Source: Kutzneria kofuensis | Lineage (GTDB): Bacteria > Actinomycetota > Actinomycetes > Mycobacteriales > Pseudonocardiaceae | Direction: 5' to 3' | NCBI RefSeq assembly: GCF_014203355.1 | Contig: NZ_JACHIR010000002.1 | Location: 310,001 to 374,000 of the forward strand | Length of the DNA: 64,000 nt | Shown: positions 7,964 to 14,581 of the stretch, piece by piece | Layout of the letters: each line of letters begins with the position of its first letter | How positions within the stretch are numbered: the stretch's first letter is position 1 | Notes under the pieces: model-generated | Told to the model about the DNA's origin: nothing | What the model saw: the letters and a program-made list of their open reading frames with translations, nothing else | Databases searched by the model: none | Program-made: the position numbers and the translations under genes

Positions 7964-9073
7964 TCAGCGCAACCGTACGGGAAGGGTGTGCAGCCTGCTG
8001 CCCATGATCCCGCCCGGTCCACTGTGGCGTAACGCGTCGAGCGGCATGGCGAGCCGGGCACCGGGAAAGCCGGAACGGACGGTCTCGACCAGCGCGCGGA
8101 GTTCGAGCCGGGCGAGTTGGGCCCCGATGCAGTAGTGCGGGCCCGCACCGAAGGAGAGGTCGGTGTCGCCCCGGGCGTTGATGCCCTGGATGTCGACGAG
8201 GACCGGGGAGTTGGCCGGCAGACGGACACCGCCGAGGTCGACCTCGGTGGAAGTGAAGCGCCAGAGCGTGAACGGGGCCGGCGGGTGTCGGCGAAGGGTT
8301 TCGCGGACGAGTTCGTCCGGCGGTGTGGTCGGGTCACCGAGCAGGCGTGCGACGAGGAAGCCGATGGTCAGGTCGGTGGTGAGCTGCCCGGCGAACAACA
8401 GGGTGAAGACCTGGTAGTGGAGGTCCTCGGGGGTGCTGCCCGCCGGCATGCGCTGGGCGAGTTCGGCGGCCAGACCGTTGCCGACCGCGGCGTGGGCAAG
8501 GCGCGCGAAGGCCGCCATGGCCTCACCGACATTGGCCGGATAGTCGTCGTGCATGAGACGGCAGGCACCGATCGCCGTGTCGACGTGGGCGGCGGGGATG
8601 CCGAGCAGGTCGCACAATACGGCCAGCGGGTACCGGGTGGTGAAGTCGTCGAGCAGGTCGACCTCGCCGGGGCCGAGGTGATCAAGTAACTGCCCGGCGA
8701 TGGCCTTCATCCGCGGATAGGCCGCCTGCATCCGGGTCGCACTGAACAACGGGGTCAGCGCTCGCCGGAGGCGAGCGTGCGCCTCGCCGTCGAGCGTCGT
8801 CACGGACATCTGCTCGGCGGCGGTGGGTTCGAGGCCCGCCGTCCGGGGGTTCCACTGTGACGGGGCGAGGGCGGGGTCCTTGGCGAAGCGCGAGTCGGAC
8901 AGGACGGCCCGGGCCAACTCGGCGTCAGTGACGATCCACATCGGGCCGCCCGCCGGGGCGTCGGCACGGACGACGGCCCCGGCCTCCGCCATCGCAACCC
9001 GCTGCGGATCGGGGTCGTCGAGGTGACGGATCGGGGTGGCGAACGGACAGCTGACCGTGGGCGCATCGAGCAT
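7964..9073 (-). CDS. Cytochrome P450, short variant, 369 aa
   Basis: Heme monooxygenase-like protein. The heme loop FGAGPHYCIGAQLARLE places the Cys ligand near residue 315. The ExxR motif is in LVRETLRRHPPA, and the substrate-recognition N terminus SCPFATPIRHLDDP is present. Two oddities are visible. The I-helix reads FAGQLTTDLT, so the usual acidic residue of AGx(D/E)TT is Leu. The segment between VLVDIQGINARGDTD and the heme loop is about 15 residues shorter than in most bacterial P450s, where a PDPDRFD-like stretch occurs. The ATG at 9073 is preferred over TTG 9100. It is divergent from a MarR regulator, with a long inverted repeat between them. Confidence 0.92.
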   Translation of the reverse strand: MLDAPTVSCPFATPIRHLDDPDPQRVAMAEAGAVVRADAPAGGPMWIVTDAELARAVLSDSRFAKDPALAPSQWNPRTAGLEPTAAEQMSVTTLDGEAHARLRRALTPLFSATRMQAAYPRMKAIAGQLLDHLGPGEVDLLDDFTTRYPLAVLCDLLGIPAAHVDTAIGACRLMHDDYPANVGEAMAAFARLAHAAVGNGLAAELAQRMPAGSTPEDLHYQVFTLLFAGQLTTDLTIGFLVARLLGDPTTPPDELVRETLRRHPPAPFTLWRFTSTEVDLGGVRLPANSPVLVDIQGINARGDTDLSFGAGPHYCIGAQLARLELRALVETVRSGFPGARLAMPLDALRHSGPGGIMGSRLHTLPVRLR

Positions 9074-9102
9074 GCGAGGCACAGTATCTGCGTACCGCAA
9101 TT

Positions 9103-9133
9103 ACTGCAAGACGCAGCGACTGCGCCGTGCAGT
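9103..9133. promoter_or_regulatory. Inverted repeat, probable MarR operator
   Basis: Two 14-bp arms around a CGA centre match at 12 of 14 positions; the outer ACTGCA/TGCAGT and inner CGCAG/CTGCG blocks are perfect. It lies in the 71-bp gap between the divergent P450 and MarR genes, ending 11 bp before the MarR start, where it could repress both genes. Confidence 0.6.
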
Positions 9134-9144
9134 ATGCTGACGTG

Positions 9145-9612
9145 ATGACGCAGTCGCACAAGGCCCGGCGGGCCGAGGTGCTGCGGGCGATCGCCCGCTG
9201 GCAGATCCCGGTCATCCAGCTGAACGGGATGATCGCCGAGCACCTGGGCCTGAACTGGACCGATCTGCAGGCCATGTACGTGCTGGCCAACCACGGTCCC
9301 GCCACCCCCGGCGAACTGGCCCACCGCGTGAACCTGACCAGCGGCTCGGCCTCCCGCATGATCGAACGCCTGGTGCGGGCCGGCTACGTGCGGCGCGTGC
9401 CCGACGCACACGACCGCCGCAAGATCCTCATCGAGCCGGACGCGCAGGCGGTCAAGCGCATCGGCGGCCTCTACGGCCACCTGAACGACAGCCATCTCCG
9501 TGACCTCGGGCAACTCGACGACGCCGAGCTCACCACGTTGCTGCGCTTCGTCGACGCCGCCACCGAGCGCACCGAGGAGGAGATTCAACGCTTTCGGCAG
9601 CGGTCCGAGTGA
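9145..9612 (+). CDS. MarR family transcriptional regulator, 155 aa
   Basis: Winged-helix regulator beginning MTQSHKARRAEVLRAIAR. The HTH is GPATPGELAHRVNLTSGSAS, with a recognition helix SRMIERLVRAGYVRR and the wing PDAHDRRKILIEP characteristic of the family. A C-terminal dimerisation helix follows. ATG 9145 is chosen over the upstream GTG 9127, which falls inside the inverted repeat. It is divergent from the P450 gene, so the P450 is the most likely target, with the operator at 9103-9133 shared. The ligand is unknown. Confidence 0.9.
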   Translation: MTQSHKARRAEVLRAIARWQIPVIQLNGMIAEHLGLNWTDLQAMYVLANHGPATPGELAHRVNLTSGSASRMIERLVRAGYVRRVPDAHDRRKILIEPDAQAVKRIGGLYGHLNDSHLRDLGQLDDAELTTLLRFVDAATERTEEEIQRFRQRSE

Positions 9613-9637
9613 TCCTCCGCGTGCTAGCTTCCCCGAC

Positions 9638-10249
9638 ATGCATGGGGGCTCGAAGGCAAAGTTCCTCAGGTCGTTGGCGACGCTCGTCAGTGCGGTGGCG
9701 TTGGTCCTCGCCGGCACGGCAACCGCCGCAGGCAGTCCGCGCTGCGAGTGCAAGACGCCGTCGATCGACCGTTATCAGCAGTGGCTCGCGTCCGGTGAGG
9801 GCACGACGGTGCCGGCAACTGGCAGTCTGCTTGTGCGCCAGGGCAACGGATACGCGGCCAAGGTGGCGTTCCTCAACGCCGAGTGGCACGTGGTCGTGCT
9901 GTGGCTGGGCAACCAGTTCGAGGCGCAGGCCGACCTCTCCCGGTCGGCCGGTTTCTGGCTGACCTACAGCGCCACCGACGACCTCTACGTCCAGCTGCGG
10001 CCGGCCTCGCACTGGAGCGGCGGCGACAAGTGGCTCACCCGCATTCCGTCGACCGGCGGCAAGGTCGTGCGCAGGTTCTTCGGCTTCGCCCCGGACAAGT
10101 GGACGTGGCTGCCCGAACTGGGGCAGCCCTCGTACTCCCTCGCTTCGGCGCTGGGCGAGGCGCGCGGGCTGGTCTTCGTCGGCAAGACGCCGAACACGCT
10201 CGACTTTCGTGGGCTGCGGGTCGACGGCTACCGCCCGCCCTGCCTGTGA
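9638..10249 (+). CDS. Secreted hypothetical protein, 203 aa
   Basis: A Sec-type signal peptide (residues about 1-33: LRSLATLVSAVALVLAGTA, ending TAAG) precedes a mature domain with a CEC motif at its start and a C near the end, so a disulfide is likely. The mature part is rich in Trp and aromatic strands (EWHVVVLWLGNQ, GFWLTYSATDDLYVQL, DKWTWLPELGQPSYSLASAL, ARGLVFVGKTPNTLDF). This looks like a beta-sandwich of the carbohydrate-binding (CBM11-like) kind, but I cannot assign a family. It is followed by a strong stem-loop and faces a secreted GH18, so an extracellular glycan role is possible. Confidence 0.75.
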   Translation: MHGGSKAKFLRSLATLVSAVALVLAGTATAAGSPRCECKTPSIDRYQQWLASGEGTTVPATGSLLVRQGNGYAAKVAFLNAEWHVVVLWLGNQFEAQADLSRSAGFWLTYSATDDLYVQLRPASHWSGGDKWLTRIPSTGGKVVRRFFGFAPDKWTWLPELGQPSYSLASALGEARGLVFVGKTPNTLDFRGLRVDGYRPPCL

Positions 10250-10252
10250 GAG

Positions 10253-10279
10253 ACGGCCCGCCTCGTGGGCGGGCCGTTT
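10253..10279. terminator. Stem-loop terminator between two convergent genes
   Basis: A 9-bp perfect GC stem (10254-10262 with 10268-10276, extended by an A-T pair) with a 5-base loop, followed by TTT. It lies in the 33-bp gap between the convergent secreted-protein and GH18 genes and could stop transcription from the left-hand gene. Confidence 0.75.
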
Positions 10280-10282
10280 CCG

Positions 10283-11203
10283 CTACTTGTTATACACCGC
10301 CGCGCTGCCGTACAGCGCGTTGGTGAAGCTGGAGATGTAGGTGTGCCGGTCGGTGGCGTCGAGGTTGTACGTCAGGTACACCCCGTAGCCCTCGGAAACG
10401 GTGCGCTGGGCCAGGCTCGTCGCCGTGCTGGTGGCCGTCGCCCCGATCTCGATGGCCGCCGGGGACAGCCCGGACTTGGGCAGGGAGATGCTCGGCACGC
10501 CCCACGTGCCGTAGTACGGGTTCCAGGCGTAGTTGAACTTCGGGCCGACGTTGACGCCGCCGTAGGACAGCCGGGACGCGGCCGGGCCGATGTTGTACAG
10601 CGAGATCAGCTTGTTGGGCATGTAGTTGCGCAGCGCCGTGACCAGGTAGACGAAGGAGCTGGCGTTGGGCTGGCCCGTGCCGTTGTTGCCGTACTCCGCG
10701 TACTCGTCGTCGAAGTCGATGCCGTCCAGGCCGTACTTGCCGACGGCGTCGGACAGCTGCTTGGCGAACGCGCTGGCCGCCGCCTGGGACGGGAAGTTGG
10801 CGAAGCCCGCGCCCTGGTGGTTGCCGAGGATGGACAGCATCACCTTGATGCCCTTGGCCTGCAGCGGGCGGATCTCCGTCGCCGCGTTGTCGAGGGTGCG
10901 CTGCACGTTCGGGTTGAAGTACAGGTAGGCCGACTTCTTCGTCGTGTCGTAGTTGATGTTGGCCGCGAAGATGACGCCGATGTCGAAGACGTTGCCACCC
11001 CCCTTCGCCAGCGTGTACTTGCCCACGTTGACCATGCTGTTGTTGTTCACCTCGACGTAGGCCACCGAGATCGGCCCCGTCTTGGCCACCGCCGCCGTGT
11101 TCGTGGGAACCGCCGCCGCCGCGGTTCCCGTCGTGCCGATCGCGAGCGCCGCCGCCGCCAGCAGAGCCAGCGCGCTCGTCGTGACCCGCCCAGACATCAC
11201 CAT
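10283..11203 (-). CDS. Secreted GH18 endo-beta-N-acetylglucosaminidase (EndoH-like), 306 aa
   Basis: Extracellular enzyme expected to cut the chitobiose core of high-mannose N-glycans. A signal peptide (TSALALLAAAALAIGTTG, AAAA cleavage) is followed by a TIM barrel opening with ISVAYVEVNNN. The catalytic motif is YGLDGIDFDDEYAEYG, a canonical DxxDxDxE, with the final Glu as acid/base. SILGNHQG and NYAWNPYYGTW are typical of EndoH rather than of processive chitinases. ATG 11203 has a GGGAG ribosome binding site 10 bases upstream. The length fits EndoH enzymes (about 310 aa). Confidence 0.93.
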   Translation of the reverse strand: MVMSGRVTTSALALLAAAALAIGTTGTAAAAVPTNTAAVAKTGPISVAYVEVNNNSMVNVGKYTLAKGGGNVFDIGVIFAANINYDTTKKSAYLYFNPNVQRTLDNAATEIRPLQAKGIKVMLSILGNHQGAGFANFPSQAAASAFAKQLSDAVGKYGLDGIDFDDEYAEYGNNGTGQPNASSFVYLVTALRNYMPNKLISLYNIGPAASRLSYGGVNVGPKFNYAWNPYYGTWGVPSISLPKSGLSPAAIEIGATATSTATSLAQRTVSEGYGVYLTYNLDATDRHTYISSFTNALYGSAAVYNK

Positions 11204-11232
11204 CGTTGCCGAACTCCCATCGAGCGAGTTAA

Positions 11233-11264
11233 CCGTCAATTCCGCCGTCAATTGTCAAAGACAA
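11233..11264. promoter_or_regulatory. Repeated promoter elements upstream of the GH18 gene
   Basis: CCGTCAATT occurs exactly at 11233-11241 and 11245-11253, a 12-bp period. It is followed by the inverted repeat TTGTC-AAA-GACAA at 11252-11264. Read toward the GH18 gene, this gives TTGACA and two TTGACGG boxes that could serve as -35 elements or activator/repressor sites. Paired direct repeats of about 12 bp are known in streptomycete chitinase promoters; the sequence here is different, so the match is in layout only. Confidence 0.45.
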
Positions 11265-11460
11265 CGTGAGGGCGTCACACAAGACCGGCAACCCCGCCCT
11301 CACCAGGACATTCATCCCCGAACCCTACGTCCCGCCGCCGATCGGCGCCGTGCTCCAGCCGAGCGAACCGGAGCGGGCAGGCGATTACGGAATTGACATG
11401 TTCACGGCCGGCGTCGGCAGGCCGACCGCCGGGCCGGGTGGCAGCATCGTGAGGATGCAG

Positions 11461-12096
11461 ATGACACCGTATCCGCCGGCGCCCTGGTGGTCTTGCGGCA
11501 CGATGTGGATCGCGTCGCTGCCCACGGCGGGTCCGGTGCCGGTGCCGGCCGGCTTGGCGTCGATCGGCGGGAACCGCCTGGTGCTCACGGTGGTCCGGTA
11601 CCGCGAAGGCACCCTCAGCTACAACGAGGTGATCGTCGGCAGCGTGGTGCGGCGCGGCGGGCGGGTCGGGGTCTGGGTGCACGCGATCTGGGTGGACAGC
11701 CCGGAGTCGTTGTGGGGCGGCCGGCGGATCTGGGGACTGCCCAAGCAACTCGCGACGTTCGCCTGGCGGGACCGCGGCCTGGTGATGGAGGCGGAGGCCG
11801 GTCAGCGCATCGACATCAGGTTCGAGGGAAACCCGAGATGGTCGGCGCGAGTGCCCTTTGTCGCCCCGGCGTTCGGGATGCTGGGCGGAAAGCTGCAGTT
11901 CTTCCACGGAATCGGGCACGGGCGCCTGCGGATGGTGCGGCTCCAGCCGTCGGAGTGGCCGGCGGAACTGCCAAGGCTGCGGGAGGGGACGGGAGCCGTG
12001 CCGGCGATGTGGCTGAACGACTTCCACATGGTGGTGCGGGCGCCGAAGGAGCTGCCGTACGTGATGAGCGAGAACCAGGCGAGCGGTCGGGCGTGA
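11461..12096 (+). CDS. Acetoacetate decarboxylase family protein, 211 aa
   Basis: Begins MTPYPPAPWWSCG. It contains the family pattern YREGTLSYNEVIVGSVVRRG, WVDSPESLWGGR and the Schiff-base lysine motif RIWGLPKQLATF, where acetoacetate decarboxylases have PK(K). The length is slightly below that of true acetoacetate decarboxylase (about 245 aa). Related proteins in secondary metabolism act as cyclase-dehydratases or aldolases, so decarboxylation of acetoacetate should not be assumed. ATG 11461 has GAGG six bases upstream; ATG 11455 and more upstream codons are possible. It is transcribed divergently from the GH18 gene. Confidence 0.85.
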   Translation: MTPYPPAPWWSCGTMWIASLPTAGPVPVPAGLASIGGNRLVLTVVRYREGTLSYNEVIVGSVVRRGGRVGVWVHAIWVDSPESLWGGRRIWGLPKQLATFAWRDRGLVMEAEAGQRIDIRFEGNPRWSARVPFVAPAFGMLGGKLQFFHGIGHGRLRMVRLQPSEWPAELPRLREGTGAVPAMWLNDFHMVVRAPKELPYVMSENQASGRA

Positions 12097-12361
12097 ACGG
12101 CCGGGAATCCCTTGCCCGCCAGGGAAGTTGACCGGATTTTCGGCCACCTGCCGCCACAATTGCCGATCCCGTTCACCCGTTTGACCGATCGTGCACACAA
12201 AGGCGCCACCGCGAAGGTGACCAATGCTCACCGGGCGCGTTCCGAAGTACGCTCGCGTCGCCGTGGACGCAAGATCGTCCGCTGCGACACAGCCCGCCGG
12301 ATCACCACAGTGGATTCCGGCTGTCGGGACGCGTTCTTTTCGTGCGTGAAAGGTTTTTGTG

Positions 12362-13585
12362 ATGTCATCTCGCATTGCGAGGTTCGCGGTGGCGCCTGCC
12401 GTCCTGCTGTTGGTGGCCGCGTGCGGAACGAACAAGGTCGAATCGGCCGGCAACGGCGCCGCCGCCTGCGACACCAGCAAGGGAAACCTGGTCGTCGGCG
12501 TGGTCGCGCCGCTGAGCGGCAGCCTGTCCGCCGTCGGCCTCGGCATCCAGAACGCCACCGCGCTCGCCGTCGACGAGGCCAACGCCAAGTGCGCGGTGAA
12601 GGGCTACAAGCTGGCCGTGGTCGGCGAGGACGACCAGGCCACGCCGCAGGTCGGCGCGCAGGCCGCGAGCAAGCTCGCCGCCGACGACACGGTGCTCGGC
12701 GTGGTCGGCACGTACAACTCCTCGGTCGCCCAGGCCGTGCAGCCGATCCTGGCAAGCAAGAAGATCGCCCAGGTCTCCCCGGCCAACACCAACCCGTCGC
12801 TGACCGTGGGCGACAACCCGGCCCGGCCCAAGCGGCAGTTCGAGACGTACTTCCGGGTCTGCGCCACCGACAACTTCCAGGGCCCCTACGCGGCCGACTA
12901 CCTGGTGCGCAAGGCCGGCAAGAAGCGGATCGCGCTGATCACCGATGGCAAGACCTACGGCAAGGGCCTGGCCGACGAGTTCTCCAAGCAGGCCACCAAG
13001 GACGGCGCCACCATCGTGGACAGGGAGCAGGTCGGCGAGAAGGACACCGACTTCGCCGGCGTGCTGACCAAGGTCAGGCGGTTCTCCCCGGACGCCGTCT
13101 ACTACGGCGGCGAGTACCCGGTGGCCGGCCCGTTGTCCAAGCAGGCCCAGGGATTGGGTCTGAACGTGCCGGTGATGGGCGGTGACGGCATCTTCGACAA
13201 GAACTTCATCCAGCTCGGCGGCAAGGAGGGTGACCTGGCCACCTCCGTCGGCGCCCCGACCGACCAGCTGCAGAGCGCGCAGGACTTCGTCAAGGCCTAC
13301 AACGCCAAGGGCTACAAGGACCCGTACGCGGCCTACGGCGCCTTCGCCTACGACGCCGCCAACGCCATCATCGCCGGCGCGGCCAAGGCGATCGGCGACG
13401 CAGGCACGTGGGGCAACTCGATGCGGGAGACGCTGCTCAAGAACATCGGCTCCTACTCCGCCAACGGCGCCACCGGACCGGTCGCCTTCGACCAGTACGG
13501 CGACAGCACCAACAAGGTGCTGACCGTCTACCAGGTCGCCGACGGCGAGTGGAAGCCGGTGCAGACCGGCAACGCCTCCAGCTGA
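12362..13585 (+). CDS. Branched-chain amino acid ABC transporter substrate-binding lipoprotein, 407 aa
   Basis: A lipoprotein signal with lipobox LVAAC (Cys about 24) is followed by a type I periplasmic-binding fold: NLVVGVVAPLSGSLSAVGLG, VVGTYNSSVAQAVQPIL, SPANTNPSLT, VYYGGEYPVAGPL and AAYGAFAYDAANAI. It is a LivK/Peripla_BP_6 family member that would capture Leu/Ile/Val-like or other ligands outside the membrane. No permease or ATPase gene is adjacent, so it is an orphan and must work with a transporter encoded elsewhere or act as a sensor. AAAGG precedes ATG 12362. A strong stem-loop follows the gene, indicating a monocistronic unit. The 265 bp upstream show no gene. Confidence 0.92.
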   Translation: MSSRIARFAVAPAVLLLVAACGTNKVESAGNGAAACDTSKGNLVVGVVAPLSGSLSAVGLGIQNATALAVDEANAKCAVKGYKLAVVGEDDQATPQVGAQAASKLAADDTVLGVVGTYNSSVAQAVQPILASKKIAQVSPANTNPSLTVGDNPARPKRQFETYFRVCATDNFQGPYAADYLVRKAGKKRIALITDGKTYGKGLADEFSKQATKDGATIVDREQVGEKDTDFAGVLTKVRRFSPDAVYYGGEYPVAGPLSKQAQGLGLNVPVMGGDGIFDKNFIQLGGKEGDLATSVGAPTDQLQSAQDFVKAYNAKGYKDPYAAYGAFAYDAANAIIAGAAKAIGDAGTWGNSMRETLLKNIGSYSANGATGPVAFDQYGDSTNKVLTVYQVADGEWKPVQTGNASS

Positions 13586-13590
13586 GCCGT

Positions 13591-13624
13591 GATTCGCGTG
13601 CCCGCCCCGGTGGGCACGCGAATC
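13591..13624. terminator. Perfect 13-bp stem-loop, probable terminator
   Basis: GATTCGCGTGCCC pairs perfectly with GGGCACGCGAATC around an 8-base loop, starting 5 bp after the binding-protein stop codon. No T-run follows, which is common for actinobacterial terminators. Confidence 0.75.
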
Positions 13625-13727
13625 GTTCGGGGGGTTAGCCCCACCCACGAACGGGATTCACGACCAGTGCCCCGGCGGCCGGGTCGCACCAGGATCAGTG
13701 CGGAACCACCAGTCGAGGGGCGAGGCA

Positions 13728-14453
13728 ATGGCCACGATCACACAGTCCGAACCGTCCACCAGCCCGGTCGAGCGGCGGCCGCGGCGCCGATGGCCGCTGA
13801 TCACGCTGTCGGTGGTCACGGTCGCGACGACCGTCTACATGGTGTCGGCGTACGTGCCGCCGGTGCCGGCGGCGAGCCGGATTCCGTTGCAGGGCACCGT
13901 GCATTTCCTGTTGCTGGTGGCGCACATCTTCACGGCGACGGTGGCCACGCTGGCCGGGTTGGCCCAGTTCTGGCCGTACCTGCGCCGGCGTTTTCCGGTG
14001 GCGCACCGCTGGACCGGTCGGGCCTACTTCTTCCTCGGCGTGTTCCCGTCCTCGGTGTTGGCCGTCCCGGTCGCGGTGATGGCCCCCTTCGGCGCCGCCA
14101 ACCAGGCCGCGCTGATCACGCTCGACGTGTTGTGGATCGTCACCGGCATCGCCGGCTACCGGGCCGCCCGCCGGCGTCGGTTCGCCGACCATCGGCGGTG
14201 GATGATCCGCAACTACGCGCTGACCTTCTCCTCGCTCGCCTCCCGGTTCTTCATCCCGGTGATGACGCTGGCCGTCGTGCCCCAGGCGGCCGGCTCCGCC
14301 TACCAGGGCGACGAGATCGCCATCGGCCACGACATCGCCAGCGGCAGCGCCTGGCTCGGGCTGGTGGTGACCATGGTGGCCACGGAGTGGTACCTGCAGC
14401 GCCGTCGCGGCGTCCAGACAACAGTGGCACAGTCGCGGCGTGTTGTTGCATGA
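13728..14453 (+). CDS. DUF2306-type multipass membrane protein, 241 aa
   Basis: Integral membrane protein. A basic N terminus (VERRPRRRWP) leads into hydrophobic segments: ITLSVVTVATTVYMVSAYV, VHFLLLVAHIFTATVATLAG, then a loop with the conserved HRWTGRAYFFLGVFPSS, ALITLDVLWIVTGIAGYRAA, the HRRWMIRNYALTFSSLASRF motif, and two more hydrophobic stretches. His-Arg-Trp-rich loops at membrane edges are typical of DUF2306, whose function is unknown. ATG 13728 follows GGGGCGAGG. It stands alone, 142 bp after the binding-protein gene and its stem-loop. Confidence 0.85.
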   Translation: MATITQSEPSTSPVERRPRRRWPLITLSVVTVATTVYMVSAYVPPVPAASRIPLQGTVHFLLLVAHIFTATVATLAGLAQFWPYLRRRFPVAHRWTGRAYFFLGVFPSSVLAVPVAVMAPFGAANQAALITLDVLWIVTGIAGYRAARRRRFADHRRWMIRNYALTFSSLASRFFIPVMTLAVVPQAAGSAYQGDEIAIGHDIASGSAWLGLVVTMVATEWYLQRRRGVQTTVAQSRRVVA

Positions 14454-14581
14454 CCTGCCGGAGTGGGCGCCGGCCTGGTGCCTGAATCACCTCGCCGCCG
14501 AACGCCTCCGCCGCGCGAACGCCTGGAACTAGGCTGGGAGCGCGTTCGGGGAAACGCGGGCGGGACGCTGGGGAGGCGGGC

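Noticed and set aside
12097-12361. A gene or leader peptide in the gap before the orphan binding protein
   Set aside because: No frame shows codon composition or a ribosome binding site; TCCCT-AGGGA near 12105 is too weak a stem to call a terminator.
12112-13185. A 357-codon plus-strand frame at the start of the binding-protein gene
   Set aside because: It overlaps a clear LivK-type lipoprotein in another frame and its translation is an Arg/Gly-rich shadow.
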